From: Thuidium tamariscinum
Lineage: Eukaryota; Streptophyta; Bryopsida; Hypnales; Thuidiaceae
NCBI GenBank assembly: GCA_947034885.2
Contig: OX344749.2
Location: 26,799,501-26,863,500, forward strand
Length of the DNA stretch: 64,000 nucleotides
Reading direction: 5' to 3'
The position numbers and the translations under genes are program-made. The notes under the pieces were generated by a model that worked only from the letters and a program-made list of their open reading frames with translations, was not told the origin of the DNA and searched no databases. The first letter of the stretch is position 1. Each line of letters opens with the position of its first letter. Shown one piece after another: positions 11,357 through 24,740 of the stretch.

Positions 11357-14300
11357 ATGAAAACAAAGATTCGAGGTAGAAGTGGAAACCCTTTAGGGTA
11401 CAAGCTTGGATTGCCGCAGGTTCTCTTGTGTTGCGCAATCTTCTTTTTTGCAGGGTATTACGGCTCCAACTCCTTCTTCCAGGTACTGTGTTGACTCAAA
11501 GTTTTATGCCAAGTTTTATATTCTGTTACACTGTGCAAGATTGGTGGTTATCTCAAGAATATGAAGAATATGAATTTGAAGCCCTACTATTTTGCTCATT
11601 TTATAAGGGGGAGAATGCTAGAATCGTTAGGGACCTGATCTTGTCCCCCATACTCGGCCTATTTCCAAAAGTAACTATTCATAAACTCGACTATTTTTTC
11701 ACTTGCTTGGACTGATCAATAAGTGTTGTAGCATAACTTGGCTAAATGTCTCTGGCCACTGATCTTTGAATTAAATGCACATGAGGTTATGCACTGACGC
11801 TTATTGTGGTCTACGGTTCCCCATTTTGAAATTACAAAGGAAATTCGTTCATATTTGAAATTGCACAAGAAATTCATTCATTTTTGAATTGCATAAGAAA
11901 TTCATTCATAGTGATAAAAATGCGATCTCAACTGACTTGCCTCTTTGTCCCCAAAGTAATCTCTCCTCATCTTACTGTATACTTTCCAAAATTCAAACTC
12001 CAACTTATGTTAAAATGCTCAATGTGTCGCATATAGTATCCTCTACCTTTTTGAAAAGATAAATCATTCAGAAAGGAATGGGATACTCATGCTTTGGAGC
12101 TCATTTAAAGACGTTCCGAGGGCTGATTGGACGTGATGTTGTGTAATGTCCAATCAGGAAGAAGAGCAAGCGGTGGTTGATCCACGTACAATAGAGAAGG
12201 TGGCGCTTGATCATGGGCTCACTGGCGACAGTTCCATTACTGACATATCCTTTCAGGTATTGTAAATAGAACTTGAACTATGTGCTCTGTTTCCTTTCGA
12301 GATTCTACTTCGGGTTCTTGTTCTTACAATAGGTAGACAGTAGGATCTGGTGAATATTTTGCTTGGACAGCTCTCTAGATATCGGATCTGAAGGTTTGGT
12401 TAGGGAAGATGAGCATATGCTTGGAGATGACATGCTGGAGTTAACGACCGTTTGTTGATTCACGCAGGTGTTGAGTTGGAAGCCCCGTGCTCTTTTGTAT
12501 CCAAATTTTGCAAGCAAGAAACAATGCGAGGCTGTAATTAAGCTTGCGAGGACGCGTCTTGCGCCTTCTGGTTTAGCATTGAGGAAAGGAGAGACGGCAG
12601 ACACAACGAAAGAGATCCGAACTAGGTGGGTGGTAACTGTGACTTCCCTTAAGGTGTTCTGTGACCCGATTCTCACTGCCACTACCCTTTGCTAATTGGA
12701 ACATGCCAGCTACTTGCTGATGAAAGATCGTGCTTTCATTATTGATGATGGTTTGTTGTGAAGGCAGCTCTGGGGCGTTCTTGAGAGCCGACGAAGACAA
12801 GTCTCGGAGTTTAGAAGAGGTTGAGGAGAAAATGGCCAAAGCGACCATGATACCTCGCAATAATGGAGAGGTTTGTGTCCAATTGGTTTATTTGAATTGA
12901 AGATTCATGCGTTCTGTACTGAGACACGTTGTTCACGTATTTCAGTGCTTGGGGGGTATTGGTATAGTTCTCCAATTCAGTCCTCTTTCCTCCCATCGTG
13001 CTGAACACGTGTCGTCCCAATGACAAGGGTTCCTACCAACGCTTCAAGGGTGTATGGTGTTTTGGGGAAATCGATTGTATGTTATGGAAAGCTTTGTAAG
13101 ATGAACTACACTGATACAGTATAGCAGTAACTGGTAAAGAAAGCTCAAGTACGGGCGATCAAGTGTGCACCAGGCAATATGCGAACTTCAACCTTGAGTT
13201 ATCCAGCATTGTGGTAGCTTTAGACGTCAGTCCTGCAGTTCAGTTATGTAATGCTTCAGGATTCTGTCTTGAGTTCAAAAGCTGTACACGAGAATGATGA
13301 TCAGAAGGATTATTATTGAATTTTTAAGGTCGAAAGGTTCGTGTCTAAGTGTAAGATTAGCTCTTCTTGTTTGACTTCTCTCATCTAGCGTCTCTGCGGC
13401 ATTCTGTGACTTGTGCAGGCTTTCAATGTGTTGCGGTACAATTTGGGGCAAAAATACGACTGTCACTATGATGTTTTTGATCCTGCTGAGTATGGACCTC
13501 AACCAAGCCAACGGGTAATTGTTTTCTAATTATGAATCTTCCATCGTTGACTAGGTTCTGGAACTTCATACGTAAGCATAGTTAATGTGATTCATTGCCT
13601 GTTAACTGTCTTATTAGTATCGTATTTTATTTACTGATCAAGAGGTCTTGCTGGATTCTGCTTGTGAATGGGGCCCCTGCTTTCATTCACTTTGCAACCC
13701 TGACAGACGGGCTAACATATTTACATGATCTCGGCCATTTTTTATGTTTCACTTCAACCGTTATTTCATCGAGACTCATGGGTTTAAGTCTTTCGTGTCC
13801 GTCTCAGATGGCCTCCTTTCTTCTGTACTTGTCAGACGTGGAAGAGGGCGGAGAAACAATGTTTCCTTTCGAGGTAAGTCTTTTCACGTTTCTCGGTTTT
13901 TCGTTTTGGAGAGACTTCGTGAAAGCTTAAAGGTTCCCATTTCAATATGATGTTGAGATTAAATCTTATGGTCATGGATGTGACAGAATTATCAAAATAT
14001 GCAGTCAGGCTATGACTATAAGGAGTGTCTTGGTCTGAAAGTGAAGCCCCGCCAAGGTGACGCATTGCTTTTTTATTCGATGCATCCTAATGGCACATTT
14101 GATAAGGTAAAAGAACCGTTCTGTAGCGTAGTGTCCTCGTTTAGAGAAATCGTTTCCAAGACTTCTTTGCTTTTCTTCATTTCAGTCAAATTGAGAGAGC
14201 GTGCTCATATTGAGCCAATCTTTCGTTTCCTTCGTTTTGTTGCTCGCATTTTATTACTGCGTTACACGCCAGTGCATACTTTTGTGTTCATGGCTTGAAT

Positions 14301-14460
14301 CAGGTCAAAATTTTGTTGAGACCAAATGCCTATTCTGTTTTTCTCTCCATATGCTGACTTCGCGATTCAACAACAGACGGCTTTACATGGTAGCTGTCCA
14401 GTAATCAAAGGCGAGAAATGGGTCGCCACGAAGTGGATACGCAACACCGATAAGTTTTGA
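11357..14460 (+). CDS. Prolyl 4-hydroxylase (plant type, membrane-anchored)
   Basis: This 2-oxoglutarate/Fe(II) dioxygenase hydroxylates proline in secreted proteins in the ER/Golgi, providing sites for O-glycosylation of cell-wall glycoproteins. Eight exons join in frame with GT-AG junctions: 11357-11482, 12158-12256, 12468-12625, 12768-12870, 13419-13514, 13808-13873, 13987-14106 and 14377-14460. They encode 283 residues, the usual plant length. Residues about 20-40 form a hydrophobic signal anchor (VLLCCAIFFFAGYYG). The catalytic domain begins at VLSWKPRALLYPNF. Iron ligands are H178 and D180 (motif HYDVFD) and H260 (motif LHGSCPV); K270 in GEKW is the expected 2-oxoglutarate ligand. The motifs YLSDVEEGGET and PRQGDALLF are family hallmarks. 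All key residues are present and no break is seen. Confidence 0.95.
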
Positions 14461-15354
14461 TCTGCAGAGACATTCTATTTTCCTCAACTCACGGGGGAGA
14501 CTTCCGTTTGAAATTGATAGCAACGGGACCTGACATAGACGGTTCGTATGTTTCAACTTTATAGTTTAGAGCCAACAGAACTGACAATTTGGAAGTTTGG
14601 ACTCAGTTTCTCGGGTCACCATACTTCGGACATTTTACTGTGTACTCGAGTTCCCAGGACTGATGAACGGTGGGTTAATTAAGCACGTTTGGGTTGCAGC
14701 TTCTAAAAGAAATCAAATTGAAGCAGTAAAACCCTCTTGTTTAAGTTTTGGCTCTTAACTCATTCGTTAACTTTTCCTGATACAACCATTTGATAGGCTT
14801 GCTATATCTGTGCTCCTTTGTCCAAAATCTGTTGGATATTATTTTTTTTTAAGATGCTGCTCGTCTACAATGCGTTTGATGCTGCATTCCCTGCTCCCTT
14901 CGGTTGTGTCTCATTTTGGCTTCTGCGATGGTGAAGATCCAGAGATGCTTCCGTCGTTCATCCTTACTCATCACATGGTTTTCTCATCTTTCTGTCATTT
15001 TCACTTTTTATTTTATTTTTTAACGTTGTCAATTTCCAAGATTCTGGATTTTAGTCAATTTCCTGTGGTCACCAGGAATTAATTTCATGACCTTTTGAAT
15101 CCTATGTCATAGAAAGAATGTGATTGTGCCAATTACTTTGGTTGGTCTCATTCGGTTCCTCAAAGATACTAAGTGCACACCTACAAGTCTTGCTCTTTCA
15201 TGGTGATCCAACTGTTAGTTTGTGTAAGAGGTTGTCAGTGGTTTTAACAAAAATGGGGATGTCTTGCACCCGCTCAAGGCCGTGGCAAAGAGTTATTGCT
15301 GATTGAAGCAGACACTGCAAGGTTTTATGGATATTGGTGATTCATCTTTAGCAT
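14461..15354. other. 3' flank of the prolyl 4-hydroxylase gene
   Basis: Balanced composition continues to about 15310, so the first part is probably 3' UTR. The open frames present show no recognisable protein features. No polyadenylation signal could be chosen with confidence. Confidence 0.4.
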
Positions 15355-15590
15355 TTGTTCATGTATGGTAGGGCCACCCAAATGTGCCACTTGATAAGAT
15401 GCTCATTCTATGTACATTTTTGAAATTATTATGTATTTATTCTTAAAGAAATGGTTTTAGAACATTTACCAAAAAAACTTTTGATTCTTCATAACTTTTG
15501 CATCTGGTATCCAAATTATGCATTGAAATCTCCTAATACTTGCCAATGCAAATATATAAGAATTTCTTTAGTTTAATATTCATTAATAGA
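15355..15590 (+). repeat. Dispersed repeat family E, copy E1
   Basis: Matches 29495-29760 in the same orientation, notably CTTTTGCATCTGGTATCCAAA against CTTTTGCATACAATATCCAAA, followed by a CTCCTAATACTTGCCAAT-like stretch. Decayed and non-coding. Confidence 0.45.
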
Positions 15591-17324
15591 CATGGCCTAC
15601 AATAGAAAAAATAGTGGTTTCAGATGTTACCACCTTCAATGAAATAAATTCTTTGCTAATTACTTACATGCAAATGTATTTTCCTAATTGTTTAGGAGTC
15701 CATTGTTGGGATGTTGAGTAGAGTGCTTGGGGGGAGATGAGGTCATTTTTACAAGATCAATGTTAAATCATATGCAAAAGTCCTATAAAGGATTTGGACA
15801 TTAATGTAGAGAGGATTGTTACTTGATTTGAAATGTATCAAGAATGCCTAAAATCTAATAAACTTCGTTTCATGCACTATATGAGCTTCCATTTATAGAG
15901 AACAATTCATGTAATTGACACATGTTTATATTTCATTCTTCTATAATAATCCTCATTTTGAAACCCAACTTTAACCAAATCTATGTTTTAAGCCCCTTGT
16001 AACATCAAATTCTAGCATTGCTAAAATAGTTTGGAAAATGCAACTAGCTGGAAAATGCAACTAACTTAATTGCTATATATTACAAGTAATATATAGCCCA
16101 ACAACATAATACAAAATTAATGCACTCAGGTACTTATAACATATGTACACATGCACTTACAAAATACTTTTAAAATGTCATACTTCTCAAACATGAAATA
16201 CATCTTTAGAAGAAACTGAAATTTGCAAGCAATGGACATTTGAGATTTCTAATCCTAATTCTTTATTGGATTAATGACCAAATATGCAAAACCTTACTTC
16301 TAACAACTGGAGGAGTGGTAAGTTATAACAAAACTGAAGTTCTTGAGACTGATATTTCAGGGCTAAATTAGTTCCAGAACATCAGGGAGAGCCAACACTC
16401 CAGGCAGAAGATGCTATTTACTTCACTTTAAGTATTGTAACACGTATACCTTAAGTGGGAGAAATGTAGAATTGTGAAGAGATCTGCGGATACAAGTACC
16501 AAGTCTGTTGTGATCAAATTTATCAGCATGTTGGGCTGTAGGTAGCTGGTAAATGTTGAAGACAAGATTTGAGGTCCCTGATGGTTTTAGTATCCTTTAC
16601 ATTCCTGTAAAATGAGCTCGATCAATTTACAAGACTTAATTGCAAGTTCAAATTTGAAGACCAAGCTAATTGCCATTCTACATGTCGAAAGTTATTATGA
16701 AGCTCACTAAAAGTGAAGTCAATTGCCGAAGTACCTGCAAGAAAAGCCCAGTTGCATGCAGAAAACGAAGGCAAGAAGCTGACATTCCTCAAAAAAGTCT
16801 CCGCACCTTGCTACAGAATTTGTTTACTTATCAGTCAATGACAGATTATCAACTCTAGACGCTGGGCATTTATATAACTTCTGATATTGACTTAGCTCTT
16901 CTCTGCAAAGACTTGGGTTTATTGACTCCATGGCAACCCCGCATGTGCACTTGCAATGATTCCAGTTTGAAGGTCCTCCCACATTGCCTGCATCAATCAA
17001 CAACGCATTCTCTTAAACTCTTAATTTGCAATTTTTATTTAATCTACTCCATCAGTTCATTGGATTATAATGAGTACGTCATTTGGAGAGGTAGTATAGA
17101 TGGTGATCACTAGAATTAGGAGGGCTCTCAGGAGGCCACGTTACCTACTTACAGTCTGACAAAGGGCTTGATCCCATTCATCGTTATTCATTCATTGCTC
17201 TTGATTCAAGAATAGTTGAATAAAATCCAGTCCAGCACTTGAGAGGCAATTGTAAACAAAGGAAAGGCATTATAATAGCCTCAAAACTTGGCTTCAAGAA
17301 TGGGATTTCAATGACAATTCGCTT
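15591..17324. other. Spacer between P4H and SOSEKI genes
   Basis: AT-rich to about 16300, then mixed composition. The right part lies downstream of the SOSEKI stop codon at 17325 and probably includes its 3' UTR (minus strand). No separate gene recognised. Confidence 0.45.
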
Positions 17325-20300
17325 TTATGATTCAGCAACCCAGCCACAGCGATAGCACTCCCTGGCATTGGTTCTACACAAATTATGTTAAACACGTCTT
17401 GATAGATTTTTAACAGAACATTAAGATTAGTTAAATGCAGATATTAGGTTGCAAGTAGGGAGTTTACTTACGGGCATTCGTGTAGGACCAAGTCCGCAGG
17501 CGGTTCGCTGTGTACTACTGCTTCCTGAAATTGCCTCTCCCAATCCATGCTGGTTAATGGCCTGCGACAAATTACTCTATGCTTAACTGAAATGAATAAA
17601 AGCGTTGAGATTTCAATAGAAAGTACTTTCATGTGACTCAAAAGAAGAAAAACGTTGATAAGAATATCACCTGTCTTCTCTACTTTTGAAGTCTCTTGGT
17701 CTGGCAGGTTGCTCAAAGGGCCACCCTGTGGCTCCTTCACTTGCAATCGATATCAGAGTTGCGGCTGAAGCAAATTCAACCTTCGCGGCTCCCTGAGTCG
17801 CCGTCTTGGACGCTTGCTTGTTTCCGCTATGCAAGACACGGGAATCAAAGGTAAAGCTTTCTGCTTTCGTTGTATCTTGTATTATATTTCCTTGTTCCTT
17901 GGAATTAGTACTAGATTCCTTGCTCCCGTTTCTGGCAGGTTTGATCGGCTTCTCATCAGAGGTCTTCGCGACAGCTTTAGCCCTACAGCTGCTCCATTTT
18001 AACCATCATCATACCATTCATGCAGTCTTTTTGGGAAACGCGCTAATTATGAATTATTTAGAGCAGTCATACCAAATTAGAGAAATTCAAGCGACATTAC
18101 ATATAACTTCGTGAAGTGAGTGGCTCTTTGGCCTCAGGAGCTTTCACAGCTAGTCCGCATAGAGAACTACTTTGCAAAATAAGGTGTCAGGAATTCTTTT
18201 CCAAGTCACTTCCGAGGGTGCTCAACAATTATGTTAGAAACCACAGGTAAGTCATTCATTAGAGATATTTATAAAAAAATTGTATTAGCTCTCAAACGTC
18301 TAAGAAGAATATCGAGTGATTGTGAAGGTTGGAAGAGTTGAGAATATCCTTACCTGATAGTAGAAGCCTCAAACCCAGCCGCAGATCCTTTCTTCGCAGA
18401 AGCTTTGGATCTCTGCTTAGCAGGTGTACTTTCCGTACTACGTATGGAGCAAGTGTCGTGTGGAATTGCACCATCCTGTTCCTTCAAAACTGGCCGGGAA
18501 GAAGGTGCACTCCACTTGTTGGAGTTTCGGGAGTCCCCTTTCACCTCTTGCTTGTTGCCCTTCGATTCAGATCTGACCGTCTTCTGAGCTGCTTGCACAG
18601 TGTTGTGCGGAAGCGTATGAATCCTGCGAGCTCCTCGAGAAGTTGGAAGCTTCGCAAGCACTTCCATCGTTTTCCTGTACGAAGCATCCAGAGCCTCATT
18701 GCCGAATGGTCTAGATTGGGCTCTGACAAGCGGAGCTTCTGCAATCACTTCTGGAACTGGAACTGGAGGTGGCGGATCCAATTCACGGACATCGTCACGG
18801 GCACCAACCTCTGGAGCCAAACATATAAGTTGTTGTGAAGGAAGCTCTTCCACTTTGGGAGTTACTGGCTCTTCACTGATGATCTGCTTGCATATACTCC
18901 TCGGGGTTAGTCTCTCCTGGCTCTCGAAATACTCCGAGAGAGTCTTGAACTCTTTCACAGGAGCTGGGGACTGCGGAAGCTCCTCCACGAAACAGCTTGC
19001 AGTCCGAGGACTCTTGACAACAAGATTTTCAGCAGCATTTTCGTGCTTGGATTTGCTTCTAAACTGAAACTTGTTTTTGTTGGTGCGTGTGGAGTCCACC
19101 ACATCCACACCTCGGCACAACCGGGGCCGGAAACTGCTTCCCATTCGAGTGGCCTTCCGCAACACCCCGAAGAAGAAAGGATCTTCACCACTAGATGCAT
19201 TGGACTCCTTTCCCAAGAGAGGGCTGGACAGATCGTCTTCACTGCTTCTGTGGTAAACAAGTTGTGAGCAGACGGTGCTCTTGTCGATTTCCTTCTCCCA
19301 TGTTCTCCTCTTGGTTGTTGTCCCATTGGAAATCCGCAAATGAGACTCCTCTGCGGGATCAATCTCAAGCTCCAGCAGTTCATCGCAATCTGTGGTGACA
19401 TCCCGTTGCATGGCCTCCCACTGAGCCGTTTGTGAGCCTGCATTGCAACTCTTGGCGATGGCGGTCCTCCCAAGGCTCTGTCTTTCTGGATGCTTTTTGT
19501 CTTGCTCTTCATCCTCGTCCTCGTTGGTGTTTTCGTGATGAGCAGGAGATGGCTCTGCGTTTGCAGTACCTTGCGAGGTTGAAAGTCTCTCTGGTTTGGC
19601 TGCACTGGAAGTCTTGGGGCTGCGTCTTTCAGGATTACTGTAGTTCCTGTGCGTCTCAGCTACTGTGTCTTCGAAGATGGGATTGAATGTGGCGTTGCTG
19701 CTGGAGACATCGCTGTGCTCGATACTGCAGACTTCAGGGGCTCTCTTGCTGTACGAGAGGTTCGTCATGATCTGCTTGTTCAAGTCCACGCTGTCTGCAG
19801 GAGAGTTGATGAGGAGTAAGCTTTTCTTGATGGCCATGGAAACGTCATTCTCGACTTGACGGTGCTCGGGCCTTGCCGGGTGTCGGGATGACCTGCCCGG
19901 GCTGCCCAATCTGGAGCTTCGAAAGCGGCGCTCTTGGTACTCCATCTCCTCGTCTGCAGAGAAGAAACGACACGGAAATGTAATTCAGCTGAAATTCAAT
20001 GATCGATTTGAAAGTACAAGAATAGTTTTTACACTGCTTTCAAGAAATTTCTTCAACCCAAATGTTAACTGAAATTCAATGATCAAATTGAAGGTATAAG
20101 ATTAGTGTTGACACTGCTTTCAAGAAATTTCATTAACCGATATATAAACTGAAATTCAAAAGGTTAATGTGAAGGACACGAAAGAATTAGAAACCCACTT
20201 TCTTTAGCCCAGCACGTACCTGGTGACGGCGCATCGAAGAGCTCCATAGCTTTGAGCACATACTCGCCAGTTGCACTCAGAGGAAGAATGCAATCGTCGT

Positions 20301-21082
20301 CAAACAAGTCGCACCAGATGAATGAATCTTTGTAATTCCTGTTCCATCAAAGCAATGTTCATTAATCACTATATATGCCTGGAAAAATAACGATCACAAA
20401 TGGAATATATATGTGTATGTACATTGGACTGTAGCAATCATACAACATGAAAGTGAGGAAGGTTAAAATTAAAAGTTTTATACCTTTTATAAGACCAAGA
20501 AAACGAGCCCGGCATTCCTCTCCCTCGCAATGCAATCAACCGAGCTTTCACATCTGTTGCCAATGTCACACCACCAAGCCGAATCAAATTGAGCATCACA
20601 AATTTGGGACCCAGAAACAGGGTAATGTAAAGTCTCCACTCAACATGCCGTAAGGGGGAGGTTCCATTCATCATACAAGTGAATTTTGAACCTTTTCTTA
20701 CAACAATCTAGAAATTTCCACTATCTCAGATTTTGCACATTTATTTTGTGACAAGCGAAAAATCAATTGTAAGAAACTAAATGCCAATAGATTACGTATT
20801 TGCACACTTATTACAAGCCCAAGCTCACATGCATGGTCAATGGAGCATCCGATGTCCTGTATAATTAGCAGAGCCTCTAACTTACTGCCAAGAGGAATGG
20901 AAGGAGAGTTTCAATTTACCTCTGAGCGAGGGTCCTGGTTGATGACCAGCGTAAGGGACGCAGATCATGTGCGGATGCTCCAGCTGAGTACCTCGGGTGA
21001 GCAGGTACAACACTTCGGCAACAAGAGTAGGAGTGTCCATGCCGACCAGTTGTCCTTGTCTCCCCGTTCCCTGACTCGGCAT
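17325..21082 (-). CDS. SOSEKI polarity protein (DIX-like domain, DUF966)
   Basis: SOSEKI proteins polymerise through an N-terminal DIX-like domain and mark cell corners or edges as plant polarity cues at the plasma membrane. Seven minus-strand exons join in frame: 20920-21082, 20484-20553, 20220-20338, 18354-19953, 17671-17982, 17472-17561 and 17325-17361 (about 796 residues). The domain, residues ~20-115, shows EVLYLLTRGTQLEHPHMICVP, then DVKARLIALRGRGMPGSFSW, then YKDSFIWCDLFDDDCILP and GEYVLKAMELFD, the family's diagnostic order. The large fourth exon is low-complexity and probably disordered, with a conserved-looking MAIKKSLLLI near its start. The last exons are my splice prediction; they end HECPECYRCGW, a cysteine cluster that may correspond to the C-terminal cysteine motif of the family. 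The start at 21082 follows an in-frame stop. The fifth-exon acceptor could shift slightly. Confidence 0.88.
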
Positions 21083-21115
21083 TCTCAGCTATGGCGTCGA
21101 CCAAACTCGTCCTCA

Positions 21116-21720
21116 CTCAACCGGCACTCGACTGAAGCCAACGCGACGACGCATGGTTTCCAATCCCACTAGCAACCATTTCATCAAAGTGTCCCAAGCA
21201 ACGAAACGATTCAAGCAACCTGCACAGGTAAAGAAATTGGCTGCTTCATGACCGCCTATCTAAAGCTCGCCATCTCTAATCACGATGTACACAAACTCCT
21301 TCGACGTTGACTCTCAACCGGCACTAATTGCAGTCGATCGACACTGAAGCCAACAAGAAGACGCACTGTTTGGAATCCGAGTTGCTGCTATTTCACAAAA
21401 ACATCGCAAGCAACGGAGGGAACCAAAAAACTGCACACGAACTGGGCTGCTTCATGAGCGCCAATCTATAGCTCGTCATCTCTAACCCTGACGTACTCAA
21501 ACTCCTTGCACACTGATACTCAACCGGCGTTGCTGTCGACACTGTAACCAACAAGAAGACGCTTGCATTGTTTGAAATCGGATCGGCTGCTATTCGACAA
21601 AAAACGTCGCAGCGAACGAAGGAAATCAAAACCCGGTCTCTCAAGCAGAAGTAATGGTATTCACAGTCATGAGCCCTAGTAAAAGCTCGCCATCACCAAG
21701 ACAAGCCCATATTCCGAAAA
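21116..21720 (+). repeat. Three tandem ~200-bp repeats upstream of SOSEKI
   Basis: Units begin with CTCAACCGGC at 21116, 21313 and 21519 (periods 197 and 206). Each unit then has a GAAGCCAAC/GTAACCAAC block, GAAGACGC-like, a CGCAAGCAAC-like block, then AAAGCTCGCCATC or AGCTCGTCATCTCTAA near its end. Unit identity is moderate. The first unit starts only 34 bases from the SOSEKI start codon, so the array covers its probable 5' UTR and promoter. Confidence 0.75.
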
Positions 21721-22303
21721 CAGAGTGCCGATCTACAGGTCAGCTCCCGATACTAATTTTTCATCAATGGCTCAACTAAAACCTGACCTTCATGACGACC
21801 AGTGTAGACTCCAATTCTGCTCACGTACCTCTTCAGGCAGTTGCAACAGCGTCAGCTCCCTACTTCAATAAACCACCCCTCACGGGTCCTCACCCGCGTG
21901 CATCAACCCAAACCCCCATCACTGACCTCGCCGTCCCCAAACCACCCTCACGAACGTCATGGCCATGGAGCCTGCCAACAAACCACGGCAACCCAAAGTC
22001 ATCAATGCGCGGATCCCCAATTGGCACCACCAGGGCTGACCGCTGATTCACGACCACGAGCATTAATTACACGTACGTGGTCTTGGCTGACATCAATTCC
22101 CATGGAAGAACAAGACCCACAATGGAAGAACGCGACCCAGCGAAAATTCCTCCCCGAAGTGGCAGTGCGCAGTGGTGCAAGTCTGGGATGGCTCCTCAGC
22201 TTGGGATGGCCAGGCCAGGATTCGAGAGAGCAGGAGGTACGTACGAGATTGAACCTTTCAACAGCCCGCCAGCCAGCCAGCTTCGTATCTCCAGCCCTGG
22301 GAG

Positions 22304-22370
22304 GTAATGATCTCACCATGTAATGATCTCCCCATGTAATGAGCTCCACCACGTAATGATCCTCGCCATC
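22304..22370 (+). repeat. Short tandem repeat, ~17-bp unit, four copies
   Basis: Four successive units start GTAATGATCTCACCAT, GTAATGATCTCCCCAT, GTAATGAGCTCCACCAC and GTAATGATCCTCGCC (the first is preceded by GAG). Confidence 0.7.
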
Positions 22371-22780
22371 CCACCATAGCCGATCGAGGTGGCTGAAGTG
22401 ATTAGTCGTCCGGCTGCTGCAATGATCAGTCCATCAGGGCGATCTCCATGACGCCTAGCTAGCTCGCTCCATAGCTAGCTAGCGAAGTAGCTCCATGAAT
22501 CCCCCACCCGACCCGAGCTGCCATTATGTTGCATGGCCGGCCGAGCTCTCGACAAGCAATCAAGCCACACATTCCCAATGCTTCGAAGTCTAAGATTTGC
22601 GAAGGTGCGAGCGGCTGAGGGCTCTGACACTTCACGTACTGGGCCACTGGGGTTGAAATCAGAGAGAGCGGGAACATCTGGGGTCTGACACTTGGTCATG
22701 ATCTGCGGAAGAATGATGGTTTAATAAGCTCGATCACTCGGATCTCGGGCAGGCAAGGAAGGCAGGCCACCTGCTTTGGG

Positions 22781-22802
22781 TGGATGGATGGATGGATGGA
22801 TG
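22781..22802 (+). repeat. (GGAT)5 microsatellite
   Basis: Five perfect GGAT units. Confidence 0.9.
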
Positions 22803-22940
22803 TCGTGGGTCTGGATGTGTCCCTATGGATGATATTGACGATGATTTTGGGTTTTGGTTGTGGCGCTGAAAATAGAAGGTTTGGCTTGGAAGCTTGAGTC
22901 CAATTATAGCAACCTTGGAAGTGGAGAAACATTTTTTATT

Positions 22941-24369
22941 ATCACTCCAAAATATAGGGGCATGTTCTTTTATTTGTCTACAAGGTCATATGCATAAGTA
23001 ATTGAAGGGGTTTTCTGTTAGTGAATTGCCTAATATATTGTTGGATCTTACTAGAAGCTATTGACATAGTATTTATATTCTCTTCTTACGCATTTTGTGG
23101 ACATCATATAAATAAACAATAAAACCTCAAAGTATAGAAAATGGTTGTATGCCAAAAGCAAGAACATGTTCTTTTTAATAGGATCAATACAAATTGTGCA
23201 AGAATCTATTGAGAGCATTTTTAGACTAAAAAGGGTCACAATTAGATGCAATTAGGCTAGTGACATTTCCAATATAGTATAAGATTTTTTGTCTTGTTTT
23301 GTACACGTTTGATTTATAATGTTTGCATGTCAAGTGTTTGGATTGCAAGAAATCCATTTGTTGCCTTGAGACAATGTATTGGATCCACCAATGCTTCTTT
23401 GCAATTTTTAAGAAAATTTGGAAAATTTAAATTTATATTAGGAATCAAAAAACCTTGAATTAGCTAGCAAAGGTCATAAATAACAACTACAAAATAGAGG
23501 GCAATTATCTAAAGGTTTCCTAATCAAAACATTCATAGCAATATTTGGACATTTCAAAGTAAGCCAAAGTTACTACTTGTAGCTACAATTGGGACAAGCT
23601 AAACCAATTTTCTCTATACTAGTAGTTCAAAGTAGGAATGAAATTCAAAAGAATGTATCAAGAGAAGCCATATTTTAGTAGATAAATATCATCAAATGAA
23701 CAATAGGTGGATAATAGGAAGAGTTTGTAGTAATTTTTCATATCATTTTAGAGAAGCAAGTAGCTATTTCTTCAATACTCATGTAATACTTGACTAATAT
23801 TTTGTAAATAATTAATTATATGAAAAGTGATACCTTGGTAAACTTTGGCTATTGATCTTATAATATCTAGTAGCTAGTTACATATTAGGTAGTGGTTGAG
23901 CCATGCTAGTAGTAAATAGATTATTGTATATAACCAATTGTACATTTTTTTTCCATTTGCAATCTTTCATCTTCATAATCCAAGGGCATACAAAACAAGT
24001 TGAATGGAAAGAAGGTAACAAGTTGCAACTTCTAATGGCAATGGTGACGAGTTTACCAGTAAACAACATTGAGGCCATTTTTTGGTGGATGAATGAAAGA
24101 ACATCCTACTCTGCAAGACAAAAAATAAATTGTTCATCTTTTGGAATTAGGGATGGAAAGGGAAGATCTTTTCTAGTAGTTTGACTTCCAAACCATGCTT
24201 TTGGATTTTCTTAAACCAATGATTCCTCTAGTATCAAAATTGATGATTTCCACTATCACCAACTCATTGTTTATAGGGTAACAATGGGATGGTGCCACAT
24301 TTTTGTTGAACAGTCAACAATTGTTTAAGTGACTAATTTGATCAAAGATAAGGTAAATGTAACCATTTT
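22941..24369. other. AT-rich spacer
   Basis: A sharp drop in GC occurs near 22935. No gene. A block near 24115-24185 resembles sequence at 40100-40170 and 9415-9490. Confidence 0.5.
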
Positions 24370-24740
24370 CAACTGCAACCCACATGCAGCCTATAGCGGG
24401 TATTGTTTCCAACCAAGGCTAAATCAAATTTTCAACCAAAGGTTGACCTGTGATTTTTTTTTCTCCCTTTCCAAGATTGGGACCAAGAAGATCATGATAC
24501 ATGTCCCAAAAAGTGAGCACAAAAGTAGGAAATAATCAATGGGAAGTAGTTCTTCAATGATTGGAATTGGAAGAGTTTAGGCATTGGCCACACGCTCCAA
24601 GTACTTTCAGGGTTCCAAAATTCACATTAATTTTAATTTCTGGAAAAAAAAAGTACAGAAAATATACAATCTCCATATTTTCTATCTTTCTACATGGGAA
24701 AAATTTGGATGACTGCATATTGCTCATGGTTTGCTGCAAA
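24370..24740 (+). repeat. Dispersed repeat family D, copy D2
   Basis: Shares with D1 the blocks TTTCCAACCAAGGCTAA, AAGATCATGATACATGTCCC, TGATTGGAATTGGAAGAG and GGTTCCAAAATTCAC, and with D3 TCTACATGGGAAAAA-like sequence near 24690. Unlike D1 it has no MITE inserted. Confidence 0.6.

Larger units (their letters stand above)
21721..22940. promoter_or_regulatory. Balanced-composition upstream region of SOSEKI
   Basis: GC-richer DNA continuing from the SOSEKI 5' region to about 22900. It contains short palindromes built on GCTAGC around 22455-22485 and the short tandem repeats listed separately. No protein-coding feature recognised. Probable distal promoter. Confidence 0.35.

Noticed and set aside
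18329..19859. Many plus-strand open frames opposite the large SOSEKI exon
   Set aside because: They are antisense shadows of the 1.6-kb coding exon, with no domain and no splice support.
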